DNA of 26,708 nucleotides from contig CAZGXW010000039.1 in NCBI GenBank assembly GCA_964529975.1, positions 1-26,708 of the forward strand. Reading direction: 5' to 3'. Position 1 is the stretch's first letter, and each line of letters starts with the position of its first letter. The notes beneath the pieces are model-generated. The model had not been told where the DNA came from, made no database searches, and was given only the letters and a program-made list of their open reading frames with translations. Positions 14,869 through 23,353 of the stretch are shown here, piece after piece. The DNA comes from JADFMN01 sp964529975 (GTDB taxonomy: Bacteria; Armatimonadota; Fimbriimonadia; Fimbriimonadales; Fimbriimonadaceae). Made by a program: the position numbers and the translations under genes.

Positions 14869-16815
14869 ATGAAGTGGATCAACAGAATCTCGCTTGCTAA
14901 GAAACTGTGGATCGTCGTCGGGCTCTTCTGTGCGGGGCTTGCGGTGATCTCATTCAGCGCCCTGCGCAGCCAGAACCAACTCGCGTCGATCACGGCTGAA
15001 CTGACCGAAGAGACCTTGCCGAGGATGAACGTCGTCGGCGAGATCGGCTACATCTCGCGCAGCGTGCGCGCTCGACACTTCCAGTACCTCGCCGCAATGA
15101 CGGACAAGGACAAGGACAAACTGTGGAAGGGCATCGCGGACTACAACGCGGACACCATCTCCGCGATCGACAAGTTCGCGAAGCTTGCCAAGACGGACAA
15201 GGACAAGGCGACGGCCAAGGCGCTCGGTGAAGAGTGGGCCAAGTATGCCAATCCTTCGTTCGAACTCAAGAAGATCTGGGATACAGACGGAAGAGAGGCT
15301 GCCTTCAAACTCGTTGACAGCAACGAGAAGCTGCGCCCGTTCTTCTACACGTTCATCGAACATGTCGATGCCGAGGCGAAGGCGATCCAGGCCGAGGCCG
15401 ACGATCTCAAGGCCGATGGCGTCGCCCTGCGTGCCAAGTCGCAGAAGCTTATGGTCTCGCTCTCGGTCATTTGCGTCCTGATCGGCTTCGTCGTGTCATT
15501 CGCAACCGTGCGCTCGATCCTCAAGAACACGACGGCGCTCATGGCCGGACTTGAACGACTGAAGACGCGGCAGATGACCGACTTGACGAACGCCATGAAG
15601 GCGCTCGAGAACGCCGACCTGACCCACGACGTCGACGTTGAGACGGAGGAAGTCCCGGTCGTCAGCAACGACGAGCTCGGCAAGATGGCCGAAAGCTTCA
15701 ACGAACTTCAGGCGCAGGTCGCGGACTCGGTCCGATCCTACGACGCCGCTCGAAACTCACTCGACTCGCTGGTCAAGGCGGTCCGTGAGAACGCCGACCA
15801 GGTCGGAGAGTCGAGCCGCATCCTCGCCGAGTCGACCGAACAGAGCGGACTATCCGCCTCTGAAATCGCCTCGGGATCTGAGAAGTTGGCCAACTCTGCG
15901 TCAGACGTCGCAGCCGCCATGGACCGCTTGCGCGGCGCGATCGATGAGATCGAGACCGGCAGTTCCATGCAGACCCAGTCTGTTTCGGAAGCGAACCACA
16001 ACCTCGAGACCGCCAAGACCGCCGTCGAGACCGTCGCCGCTGCCGCCGAAGAGATGGCCGCCGTCGCACAGTCGGGCGGCGCCGCCGTTGGCGAGACGGT
16101 CCGTTCCATGGAGTCGATCCGCGAGCAGGTCTCTGCCACCGCTTCGCACGTCGGCGACCTGGACCAGATGGGCCAGCAGATCGGCCAGATCGTCTCGACC
16201 ATCGAAGCGATCGCCGAGCAGACGAACCTCCTCGCCCTGAACGCAGCGATCGAGGCTGCTCGCGCTGGTGAGGCGGGCCGCGGATTTGCCGTCGTCGCCG
16301 ACGAGGTCCGTAAGTTGGCCGAGCAGTCGACGAGCGCGACCAAGGAGATCGGAGCCCTGATCGAGCGCGTCCGCGCGACGGTCGGCAGCACCGTCAACGC
16401 GATAGGCATCGCCCAGGGCCGCGTCGACACCGGAACAGAGCAGAGCCAGTCCGCTGGCGCCGCTCTGAACGAGATCGTCGGTGCCGCAACGTCCGTCGCA
16501 GCGCAGTTGCAAGAGGTCGCACGCGCTTCTGAGCAGTTGGAGAAGGCGATGAACTCGGTCAGCAACTCGACCGAGCGCACTGCCGAACTGACGAACGTGA
16601 TCGTCAAGGACACGGCCTCCGTGTCGCAAGCGATCAGCGAAGTCGCTTCGATCAGCCAAGAGACGGCAGCCGGCGCCGAAGAGATGAGCGCAACGACCGA
16701 AGAAGTCTCGGCGTCTGCGACCGAACTCAAGGAGCTTGCTGCACGCTTGCGATCCTCGACCGCCGCCTTCAAGGTGTGCGAAGTCGAGTCGACCGATTTC
16801 CGCAAGGCCGCCTAG
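14869..16815 (+). CDS. Methyl-accepting chemotaxis protein
   Basis: Transmembrane chemoreceptor of 648 residues. TM1 is at about 12-34; a periplasmic four-helix-bundle-like domain (4HB_MCP type) covers about 35-195; TM2 is at about 198-217; a HAMP region follows (with ALENADLTHDV and DELGKMAESFNEL), then the long cytoplasmic coiled-coil signalling domain. The hairpin tip at about 440-480 contains EQTNLLALNAAIEAARAGEAGRGFAVVADEVRKLAEQS split over two helices, the region that binds CheW and CheA. Glu/Gln-rich small-residue heptads on both sides are candidate methylation sites for the CheR encoded nearby. The C-terminus ends DFRKAA, with no CheR-tethering pentapeptide such as NWETF. The ligand is not predictable. 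It lies convergent to the che operon and is probably its receptor. Confidence 0.95.
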   Translation: MKWINRISLAKKLWIVVGLFCAGLAVISFSALRSQNQLASITAELTEETLPRMNVVGEIGYISRSVRARHFQYLAAMTDKDKDKLWKGIADYNADTISAIDKFAKLAKTDKDKATAKALGEEWAKYANPSFELKKIWDTDGREAAFKLVDSNEKLRPFFYTFIEHVDAEAKAIQAEADDLKADGVALRAKSQKLMVSLSVICVLIGFVVSFATVRSILKNTTALMAGLERLKTRQMTDLTNAMKALENADLTHDVDVETEEVPVVSNDELGKMAESFNELQAQVADSVRSYDAARNSLDSLVKAVRENADQVGESSRILAESTEQSGLSASEIASGSEKLANSASDVAAAMDRLRGAIDEIETGSSMQTQSVSEANHNLETAKTAVETVAAAAEEMAAVAQSGGAAVGETVRSMESIREQVSATASHVGDLDQMGQQIGQIVSTIEAIAEQTNLLALNAAIEAARAGEAGRGFAVVADEVRKLAEQSTSATKEIGALIERVRATVGSTVNAIGIAQGRVDTGTEQSQSAGAALNEIVGAATSVAAQLQEVARASEQLEKAMNSVSNSTERTAELTNVIVKDTASVSQAISEVASISQETAAGAEEMSATTEEVSASATELKELAARLRSSTAAFKVCEVESTDFRKAA

Positions 16816-16835
16816 CCTGCGCGGAAGCCCACCAA

Positions 16836-16871
16836 AGACGCCCTTCGGACTGCCCCGGTCCGAGGGCGTCT
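16836..16871. terminator. Strong bidirectional terminator hairpin
   Basis: AGACGCCCTTCGGAC (16836-16850) pairs with GTCCGAGGGCGTCT (16858-16871) around a 7-base loop: 14 base pairs with a single bulged base. It sits in the 61-bp space between the convergent mcp and HTH-PAS stop codons. Short T tracts follow on both sides (CCCTTT on +, CTTTGG on -), so it can serve both transcripts. Confidence 0.75.
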
Positions 16872-16876
16872 GCCCT

Positions 16877-17788
16877 TTAGGAGAACCGGATCACAGTGCC
16901 GAGGATCTTCGTCTTGCCGTCCGGCATGGGGATGAACCTTCGCGTCGTCCGAGTCCAGATGACCTTTCCGTCGGGCCGGGTCATGGCCGCCTCGTTTTGG
17001 ACGAGCTCAGTACCGTTCGCGATCGCATCGAGCACGATCTTCGCGACGTGTTCACGATCCTCCGGCAAAAGCATCTCCACAATCTCGCTGATCGGAATGA
17101 CACCACCCTTCTCCTTGCCCGCCATCGCGGCAAAGTCGTCGTCGATCCACACCGTCTTCTCTGGATAGTCGCGCTCCCAGTGCCCGATCATCACGGCGGG
17201 GTCGCGTCCGGGCCTGCAGTCGAGTGTCCGCGCGCGATAGCCGTACACTCTCCGCACGCGACCATCGTCACCGCGCACAGAGCGCACTGTGAGATGGACC
17301 AGTTCGACCCCGGAGTCCGTGGCCAAACGAAAGAGGACGTGCGCACCATCCTCTCTTCCCTCGATCACATCGTAGATCAGGGACCGCGCTTCCTCTCTGT
17401 CTTCGGGATGGTAGAGACGCGAGTACTCACGTGCGGGATGTGGAACGCCCCGCTCGAGTCCGTGCAGGTCGTTGATCGAGTCGGAGGCGATCATCGTCAT
17501 CGTGGGCACGTCGAGTATCCAGCCTTCGTGGGTGAGATGAGGGATGTCTGCACCTTCGTCGCCCTGTATCGAGTGCGTAATGAGTTTTGCAACCAGCGCG
17601 GCCCTTGTGCCGTCGCCCAGTTTCGCGCGTATGCGCGTCCAATAGGTGCGCAGGGTGTTTGCTGAAAGGCCGAGATCGGCAGCGATGTTCTTGTCGAGCA
17701 TGCCTGCCGCCGCCATTTCAAGGACTTGGCGCTCGCGATCTGAGAGTGCGCTGAGTCCGGGCGAAAGCGTGGCGTTATCCCCGTGCAT
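16877..17788 (-). CDS. Regulator with N-terminal LuxR-type HTH and two PAS domains (copy 1)
   Basis: A 303-residue protein with the DNA-binding part first. Residues about 13-70 form a GerE/LuxR-type helix-turn-helix (LSDRERQVLEMAAAGMLDKNIAADLGLSANT... broken by the recognition helix ending WTRIRAKLG). A first PAS_3-like domain lies at about 84-187 (YSRLYHPEDREEA ... HVLFRLATDSG ... GRVRRVYGYRAR) and a second at about 192-303 (IGHWERDYPEK ... LLPEDREHV ... GKVIWTRTTRRF). Most LuxR-family proteins carry the HTH at the C-terminus, so the order is reversed. No phosphoacceptor receiver or membrane helix is present. It would bind DNA in response to a cytoplasmic ligand or partner. It follows copy 2 by 39 bp and is its paralogue; likely the tail of the che transcription unit or its own unit. 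Confidence 0.8.
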   Translation of the reverse strand: MHGDNATLSPGLSALSDRERQVLEMAAAGMLDKNIAADLGLSANTLRTYWTRIRAKLGDGTRAALVAKLITHSIQGDEGADIPHLTHEGWILDVPTMTMIASDSINDLHGLERGVPHPAREYSRLYHPEDREEARSLIYDVIEGREDGAHVLFRLATDSGVELVHLTVRSVRGDDGRVRRVYGYRARTLDCRPGRDPAVMIGHWERDYPEKTVWIDDDFAAMAGKEKGGVIPISEIVEMLLPEDREHVAKIVLDAIANGTELVQNEAAMTRPDGKVIWTRTTRRFIPMPDGKTKILGTVIRFS

Positions 17789-17827
17789 TGCTCGACAGAT
17801 CCTGCCAGGGCTGTCTCATGGCGTCTA

Positions 17828-18733
17828 CTAGCGGAACACAGCCGCAGTCCCAAGGATGTGATAGCGGCCGTCGCTTTGGGGGATGATACGCGCTTTTGTC
17901 CTGACCCAGTACCAGACGCCGTCGGAAGAAAGGGCTCTTGTGTCCGTTTGTGCCTGGGTCTGACCTGCTTCAACGGCCCTTTGGACGTAGGTCGCCATGT
18001 TTTCTCGGTCGTCAGGGTGGAGCCGCTCGATGATCACGCTGCGGGGATAGACTCCGCCGCCGGGCAACCCGAGAATCGCCGCCAGCCCTGCGTCGATCGT
18101 GAACTGGTCGCTGTCCGACCATCTTTCCCATTGTCCGAGCCGGACCTCGGGATCATGGCCAGGGCGGCAATCAAGAGCCCTGACACGATAGCCATAGACC
18201 CGCTTGACCTTTCCATCCTCGCCGCGAACAGCCAGGAGTGTGACGTTGATGACTTCCACCCCTGACTCTGGGACGAGTCGAAAGATAACGTTCGCCGTGT
18301 CCAGCCTGCCCTCGAGCACATCGTAAATGATCTTCCGCGCGGCGTCTCTGTCGTCTGGGTGGTAGATATGGCTGTACTCCACGAAGGGGTGCCACTTTCC
18401 GTGTTCCAAGCCGTGCATGTCGTTGACCGCGTCGTCAGCGAGAATGAGTCCCTTCTCGACGTCGAAGATGACGCCTTCGTGGGGCAAGAGGTCGAGGTCG
18501 TCGGTCTCCTTCGACCTCAGGTTCTCCTTAACAAACATGCCTACGAGCGCCGTCTTCGATTCGTCGCCGACCTTGGCACGGGTGCGCTGCCAATAGGTGC
18601 GCAGCGTGTTAAGAGATAGCCCGAGTTCAGTGCCGATCTGCTTGTCAAGCATGCCCGCAGCAGCCATCGTCAGGATCTCTCGCTCCCTTTCTGAGAGCGA
18701 CGCAAACTTGGCGGGCGCGTTCTGGCTACTTAT
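17828..18733 (-). CDS. Regulator with N-terminal LuxR-type HTH and two PAS domains (copy 2), apparent ATA start
   Basis: Paralogue of the gene at 16877-17788 with the same HTH-PAS-PAS order and nearly equal length (301 residues from the proposed start). HTH: LSEREREILTMAAAGMLDKQ, then LGLSLNTLRTYWQRTRAKVG. The PAS regions contain YSHIYHPDDRDAA, GKVKRVYGYRVRALDCRPG and LHPDDRENM. The first in-frame ATG (18667) falls inside HTH helix 1, so translation must begin upstream. Between it and the in-frame stop TAA (18752-18754) there is no ATG, GTG or TTG. ATA at 18731-18733 aligns with the Met of copy 1 (M-H-G-D-N-A against I-S-S-Q-N-A) and is preceded by GAGAGGAG, four bases away. It may be a rare ATA start, a mutated start or a sequencing error. 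Start is therefore provisional; the rest is clearly coding. Confidence 0.7.
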   Translation of the reverse strand: MSSQNAPAKFASLSEREREILTMAAAGMLDKQIGTELGLSLNTLRTYWQRTRAKVGDESKTALVGMFVKENLRSKETDDLDLLPHEGVIFDVEKGLILADDAVNDMHGLEHGKWHPFVEYSHIYHPDDRDAARKIIYDVLEGRLDTANVIFRLVPESGVEVINVTLLAVRGEDGKVKRVYGYRVRALDCRPGHDPEVRLGQWERWSDSDQFTIDAGLAAILGLPGGGVYPRSVIIERLHPDDRENMATYVQRAVEAGQTQAQTDTRALSSDGVWYWVRTKARIIPQSDGRYHILGTAAVFR

Positions 18734-18773
18734 ATGACTCCTCTCACTCCATTATCAACTAGATCAACGCGCA

Positions 18774-18791
18774 GCGATGCAGGTACATCGC
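18774..18791. promoter_or_regulatory. Inverted repeat upstream of HTH-PAS copy 2
   Basis: GCGATG (18774-18779), six bases, CATCGC (18786-18791) in the 139-bp gap between cheR and HTH-PAS copy 2. On the minus strand a GATAAT (plus-strand 18751-18756) lies between this dyad and the gene and could be a -10 box, without a recognisable -35. The dyad lies where an operator for autoregulation could be, or it may be a hairpin at the end of the cheR message. Confidence 0.35.
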
Positions 18792-18872
18792 CCGCATTGT
18801 CATGGAGTTTAGGAGTGAAAGGGCATCCGACAGTAGCCGGTTCGTTATAGGGGACTCACAGTAGGGCCTTTG

Positions 18873-19700
18873 CTAGGCGGCTATGGATCTTGCTTCGACC
18901 TTCTCATAGAAGAACGGGCGAACCAGACGAAACCCAGCCTTCGTGTGGTCGGACAGCCTTTCGGACCCACCCACGAAGAGCACGCCGCCCGGCTTGAGGG
19001 CCCGGCACATATTGGCGTAGATCCTTTCCTTGGCGTCATCGGTGAAGTAGATGAGGACGTTTCGGCACAGGATGAGGTCGTACGCGCCCACAGGGTAGTT
19101 CGTACTGAGGAGATCGTGTGGGCTGAAGTCGATTCTCTGTTTGAGGTGGTTCTGGGGCAGGAACGTCGTTCCGTCAGGCGACATGAAGTGTCGACTGCGC
19201 CTCGCTGGACTGATGTTGTGCATGTCCTCGGGCGAGAACACGGGGTTGCTGGCGCGCGCGAGCACCGCCAGGTCGACGTCGGTGCCCTTGATGCGAAAGT
19301 TTGCGGCCTGCGACTTCTCGTGCATGAGCATGGCGAGCGTGTAGGCCTCTGCGCCATAGGAGCACCCTGCGCTCCAAACCTTGTATTCGCCGCCGTCCTT
19401 GCGAGGGAACTTGCCGCTGATCACCTCGTTGAACAAGGTGTCGAAGAGGGCGGGATTGCGCAGGAGTTCTGTGACGTTTATCGTCATCTCGTTAAGGAAC
19501 TGCTCAAGGCGGTTCCTGTCGGTCTCGAGCAATTGGAAGTAGAGCACGAAGTTGGGCGCCCCGCACTTTTCGGCGAGCATGGCGAGCCGTCGCTTCATTT
19601 GCTCGGGCTTGTAGTCGCCGAGTCGGACGTTGAACTTCGTGCCCACCTTTGCGGCGAACCAGTCGTACTCAGTGTCACAGAATGTGCGAAGTGTTTCCAA
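18873..19700 (-). CDS. cheR: Chemotaxis methyltransferase CheR
   Basis: Transfers methyl groups from S-adenosylmethionine to receptor glutamates. The 275 residues contain an N-terminal all-alpha domain with KPEQMKRRLAMLAEK (31-45), the linker TINVTELLRNP (73-83) and the SAM-binding loop AGCSYGAEAYTLAML (111-125), then CRNVLIYF and LKPGGVLFVGGSE of the class I methyltransferase fold. Start is the TTG at 19700: it is the only initiator between the cheA stop 12 bp upstream and codon 35, and homology begins at once (YDWFAAKVGTKFN). GGGAA is a weak ribosome-binding site. Last che gene of the operon, after cheA. Confidence 0.93.
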   Translation of the reverse strand: METLRTFCDTEYDWFAAKVGTKFNVRLGDYKPEQMKRRLAMLAEKCGAPNFVLYFQLLETDRNRLEQFLNEMTINVTELLRNPALFDTLFNEVISGKFPRKDGGEYKVWSAGCSYGAEAYTLAMLMHEKSQAANFRIKGTDVDLAVLARASNPVFSPEDMHNISPARRSRHFMSPDGTTFLPQNHLKQRIDFSPHDLLSTNYPVGAYDLILCRNVLIYFTDDAKERIYANMCRALKPGGVLFVGGSERLSDHTKAGFRLVRPFFYEKVEARSIAA

Positions 19701-19712
19701 TGGGTTGTTCCC

Positions 19713-21668
19713 TTAAGCGGCGTTGGCCGAGATCTTTGCAGGGTCGACGATAAGAGCGACGCGGCCGTCGCCAAGGACCGAGGCGCCCGAGACCCCGTTG
19801 ACGTCGCCTAGAATGCTACCGAGCGGCTTGATGACGACCTCAAGCTCGCCTTTCAACTTGTCGACGCATAGGCCGTATTGGGCGCTTCCCGTCCGGATCA
19901 CGACGACAAACGCTTCGTCGTTCACGGTCGTGCGCTCGATCTCGCCCTGGAGTGCAGAGTCGAGGTTGACGAGCGGGACTGTCTCTCCGCGAAGCACCAT
20001 CGCCCAATGGTTCGAGAGCCGCTCCCTCTGGATGCTTTCTTTGTTGCGACCGAGTTTAAGCGTCTCGACGACGTACGCCAGAGGCACCGCATAGGTGACC
20101 TCGGAAGCCTCGACGAGAAGCGACTGGATGATCGCAAGAGTGAGCGGCAGGTAGACGGTGAACCGTGTGCCGCTGCCGACGTGGCTCTCGATCGTGACAC
20201 GGCCACCGATACGCTCGAGGTTGGTCTTGACGATGTCCATGCCGACGCCCCTCCCCGAAATGTCAGAGACGTTTTGAGCCGTCGAGAGCCCTGAAGCAAA
20301 GATGAGTTTGAGCGCCTCCGCGTCTGACATTGCTTCTGCCGTCGCCTGCGTGACGAGTCCTTTCTCGACGGCCTTCTTGCGGACAACGTCGGCAGAGATG
20401 CCCTTACCGTCGTCCGTGACCTCGATCACGATGTTGTTCTCCTGGTGTCGCGCCGTAAGTTCTACGATGCCTTCTGCGGGCTTGCCAGACTTCTCGCGCG
20501 TCTGTGGGTCTTCGATACCGTGGTCTACGCAGTTGCGGAGTAGGTGGATGAGCGGGTCGCTCAGCGCGTCGATGAGTGACCGGTCGATCTCGGTGTCGCC
20601 TCCACTGATCTCGAGGCGGACGTTCTTTCCGAGCCCCTGGGCCAAGTCGCGCACGACGCGAGGCATGCGTTGGAAGACGTTGTCGATCGGCAGCATGCGG
20701 GTCTTCATGATCTCGTCTTGAAGTTCGCCGGTGATTTGCGCGATCCTCGAAGTCGCGTCGAGGAGGTTGCTTGCGATGTCGTCACCCTTGTGGCGCTCGC
20801 CAAGTTGGGCGCACAGGCTTGCGACGCGCGTTCGGTCGGTCACCAGTTCGCCGACGAGGTTCAGCATCTTGTCGATGCGGTTGATCGGGACTCGGATCGT
20901 CGCGCTGTTGCTGCCCGACGACGCCTGCTCCTTGCTCGACGATCGCTGAAGTGCCTGCTTTTCCGAAGAGTCGACGGAGACGACGCTCTCGACTTCTGGT
21001 AGTGCCGACAGCGCTCGTACGATTTCTTCGACAGAGGACTCTGACTCCATTCCGATGTCGAAAGACTGGTCGAACATCTCCTCCTCGATTTCGGATTGGG
21101 CAGGCGAGGTGCCTGCGACCTGTCCCAGTTTTCCAGCCTCGTTGATAACCAGAAGCGCTCGGCCGCCCTTCAGGACGCAATCCGTGCTGAGCGTGACTCG
21201 GACTTTGATCGAAGAACCGAGCGAGACGGCGTTGACCTTGGTCGTGGGCTGGCCGGGCTCGATGGCTTCGGAAGTGAGGAGGGCGGCGAGATCGGCCATC
21301 ATCGCGTCGTACTCGCCCTGGTCTTCGACCTCGTCCGTGCCAGCCGTTGCGACCTTTTCAATGAGGCCCTTGAGCGCGTCGGTGCAGCGGAGCATGACGG
21401 TGACGAGGTCCGTGGTGACGCCGATCTTGCTGTTGCGCAGGCAGTCAAGGACGTCCTCCATGCGGTGCGTAAGGTCTCCGATGGCGAGCAGCCCCATGGC
21501 GCGGCTCGAACCTTTGAGCGTGTGCGCGGCGCGGAACACGTCCTGGAGCAGGTCGTTGCCGTCGGCTCCACCCTCAAGCTCCATGAAGTTCCTTTCGAGG
21601 AGGTCGAGTTGGTCGCGACCTTCGTCTAGGAAGATCTCGAGGTACTGGGACATGTTGGGGTTGGTCAT
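19713..21668 (-). CDS. cheA: Chemotaxis histidine kinase CheA
   Basis: Cytoplasmic sensor kinase of 651 residues with the five standard domains. P1 Hpt has phosphorylatable His49 in FRAAHTLKGSSRAMG. P2 (about 152-234) is a CheY/CheB-docking-type fold (IKVRVTLSTDCVLKGGRALL). P3 dimerisation (257-320) begins RVPINRIDKMLNLVGELV. P4 ATPase (325-508) has N box HLLRNCVDHG (375-384), G1 DDGKGI (419-424) and G2 GRGVGMD (472-478). P5 CheW-like (about 512-648) completes it. All catalytic boxes are intact. The ATG at 21668 has AGAGGA six bases upstream; a longer frame back to 21809 runs into cheB and is rejected. It lies 13 bp after the cheB stop and 12 bp before cheR. Confidence 0.96.
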   Translation of the reverse strand: MTNPNMSQYLEIFLDEGRDQLDLLERNFMELEGGADGNDLLQDVFRAAHTLKGSSRAMGLLAIGDLTHRMEDVLDCLRNSKIGVTTDLVTVMLRCTDALKGLIEKVATAGTDEVEDQGEYDAMMADLAALLTSEAIEPGQPTTKVNAVSLGSSIKVRVTLSTDCVLKGGRALLVINEAGKLGQVAGTSPAQSEIEEEMFDQSFDIGMESESSVEEIVRALSALPEVESVVSVDSSEKQALQRSSSKEQASSGSNSATIRVPINRIDKMLNLVGELVTDRTRVASLCAQLGERHKGDDIASNLLDATSRIAQITGELQDEIMKTRMLPIDNVFQRMPRVVRDLAQGLGKNVRLEISGGDTEIDRSLIDALSDPLIHLLRNCVDHGIEDPQTREKSGKPAEGIVELTARHQENNIVIEVTDDGKGISADVVRKKAVEKGLVTQATAEAMSDAEALKLIFASGLSTAQNVSDISGRGVGMDIVKTNLERIGGRVTIESHVGSGTRFTVYLPLTLAIIQSLLVEASEVTYAVPLAYVVETLKLGRNKESIQRERLSNHWAMVLRGETVPLVNLDSALQGEIERTTVNDEAFVVVIRTGSAQYGLCVDKLKGELEVVIKPLGSILGDVNGVSGASVLGDGRVALIVDPAKISANAA

Positions 21669-21681
21669 ATAGGTTCCTCTC

Positions 21682-22740
21682 TTATGCTCCGATCTTTCGT
21701 GAAAGCGCACGCGTGCTCTTGACGATCTCGTTGGCGATCTCTTCGAGCGGGGCGACGACTTCAATGGCGCCGCACTGCACTGCAGCGCGCGGCATTCCGT
21801 ACACGACACAAGTCTCTTCGGACTCAGCGATCGTCCAACCGCCCAGTCCGCGCAAGTGCTTCAGCGCCATCGCCCCGTCTTTGCCCATTCCTGTGAGGAC
21901 GACGCCGCAGATCGCAGGACCGTAGAGGTCGCAAAGGGACGCGAGCGTGACGTCAGCGGCGGGCTTGACTCCGTTGACGGCCGGCCCGTCGGTGATCAGT
22001 ACCTGTCCGGTCGGCGAGAACTCGAGGTGGCACCATCCTGGGGCGATATAGGCGGTGTTGGGCTGGAGCCTCATCCCTCTTTCTGCTTCGACGACTCTCA
22101 GCGCAGAACTTGAGTCGAGTCTGCTTGCCAATGCCTTAGTGAATCCAGCAGGCATGTGCTGCACGACGACGACGGGGACGCCGAGGTCACCCGGCAGTCT
22201 GGGAATCACGCTCGTCAGCGCCTTCGGTCCGCCTGTCGATGAGGCGATGAACACGCACTTGGGCCTGACCCCTGGGCCGGAGGCCGCACCAAGCATTGGA
22301 ACGATCGGGGTCACCGCCGCTCGGCGTCCGATCGTCGTCGCAGCAGCGGCCCTGATCTTCGCCGTCAGTTCCGCGCTGATCGCGTCCGTGTCGTATGAGA
22401 GCGCCGCACTCGGCTTGGGAAAGAAGTCGACGGCACCAAGTTCGAGGCACTTGATCGTGGCATCGGCACCCTCCATCGTGAGGGAAGAGACCATCAAGAC
22501 GGGAGTCGGTCGCTTTGCCATGATCGCCTCCAGGGCCTCGAAACCATTCATTCCGGGCATCTCGACGTCGAGCGTGACAACGTCGGGCCGCAGGGCGATC
22601 ACCCTTTCTACGGCCTCGACGCCGTTGCGCGCGGTGCCGACGACGGTCAGCGTCGGATCGGTCTCTATCGTCGATGTGACGATGCGCCGCATGAATGCGC
22701 TGTCGTCGACGACGAGCACACTACACCGGCGCGGTCCCAA
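21682..22740 (-). CDS. cheB: Chemotaxis protein-glutamate methylesterase CheB
   Basis: Response-regulator methylesterase/deamidase of 352 residues that resets receptor adaptation. The receiver domain has the acidic pair Asp12/Asp13, phosphoacceptor Asp58 (VTLDVEMPGMNG) and Lys109. The C-terminal hydrolase domain has the catalytic triad Ser168 (ASSTGG), His195 (VVQHMP) and Asp288 (GMGKDG). The start is the TTG at 22740, one base after the cheW stop; AGGAGG lies 10 bases upstream inside the end of cheW, which supports it and suggests coupled translation. Confidence 0.95.
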   Translation of the reverse strand: MGPRRCSVLVVDDSAFMRRIVTSTIETDPTLTVVGTARNGVEAVERVIALRPDVVTLDVEMPGMNGFEALEAIMAKRPTPVLMVSSLTMEGADATIKCLELGAVDFFPKPSAALSYDTDAISAELTAKIRAAAATTIGRRAAVTPIVPMLGAASGPGVRPKCVFIASSTGGPKALTSVIPRLPGDLGVPVVVVQHMPAGFTKALASRLDSSSALRVVEAERGMRLQPNTAYIAPGWCHLEFSPTGQVLITDGPAVNGVKPAADVTLASLCDLYGPAICGVVLTGMGKDGAMALKHLRGLGGWTIAESEETCVVYGMPRAAVQCGAIEVVAPLEEIANEIVKSTRALSRKIGA

Positions 22741-22741
22741 T

Positions 22742-23257
22742 TTACGCAGCCTCCTGGAGTTTGGCGAGCGCGGAGACGTCGAACGCGGCGTGCGTCAGAG
22801 TCTTCAGCACGTCGAGCAACAGGATGAAGCAGTCGCCTTTGCCGTGCAATGGCACGCGCCCAATGCCGGTGATGACTTCGATCTCGGCGGAGTCGAGGAG
22901 TTCGCTCGGCTGCTGGATCTCGTCGGACTTAAGGCGGAGGACTTCCGACACCGTGTCGACGATGAGTCCGGCGGAAAGGCCGTCGACTTCGACGATCACG
23001 ATGCGGTAGTTGTCGTTTCGTTCGGCGTCGCCAACTTTGAACCGCTTTCTCAGGTCGATCACAGGAAGGATCCGACCGCGCAGGTTCATGACGCCTTCGA
23101 CATACTCGGGCGTCTGCGGCACGGGAGTGATCGGGTTGGGGGTGATGACAGTGTGAATGTGGGCAATGTCGACCCCATAGACCTCGTTACCAAGGTGCAT
23201 GGCGACAATCTGGCGCTCTTCTGCGCCCGTGCCTTCTGTTCGTGCTTCTCTTTGCAT
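22742..23257 (-). CDS. cheW: Chemotaxis coupling protein CheW
   Basis: SH3-like adaptor of 171 residues that joins CheA P5 to receptor tips. Typical segments are IVAMHLGNEVYGVDIAHIHTVI, ITPVPQTPEYVEGVMNLRGRILPVIDLRKRF (the conserved NLRG-x-I-x-P-V-I-D-L core), VEVDGLSAGLIVDTVSEVLRL and ITGIGRVPLHGKGDCFILLLDV. The N-terminal 15 residues (basic/acidic, MQREARTEGTGAEER) are extra to the fold; Met20 is a possible alternative start. A 96-bp gap with a hairpin separates it from cheX upstream. Confidence 0.93.
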   Translation of the reverse strand: MQREARTEGTGAEERQIVAMHLGNEVYGVDIAHIHTVITPNPITPVPQTPEYVEGVMNLRGRILPVIDLRKRFKVGDAERNDNYRIVIVEVDGLSAGLIVDTVSEVLRLKSDEIQQPSELLDSAEIEVITGIGRVPLHGKGDCFILLLDVLKTLTHAAFDVSALAKLQEAA

Positions 23258-23284
23258 GGCTATCGGCTTCCTCGAATCTGGTGT

Positions 23285-23308
23285 GGGGCGCCGCTTCCGC
23301 GACGCCCC
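23285..23308. other. GC-rich hairpin in the cheX-cheW gap
   Basis: GGGGCG-c-CGC (23285-23294), loop ttcc, GCG-a-CGCCCC (23299-23308): nine pairs with one internal mismatch. It lies in the only sizeable gap inside the che operon. No T-run follows on the minus strand, so it is more likely an RNA processing or stability element than a terminator. Confidence 0.45.
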
Positions 23309-23353
23309 GTGGTTGGCATGGTGGGTAGTTGGTTACAAGCGACAAGCGAAAGA

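Noticed and set aside
16877..17665. Long plus-strand frame over the HTH-PAS copy 1
   Set aside because: It is the antisense shadow of a gene with clear HTH and PAS motifs.
21669..21809. N-terminal extension of CheA
   Set aside because: It overlaps the end of cheB and the ATG at 21668 has a good ribosome-binding site directly before the Hpt domain.
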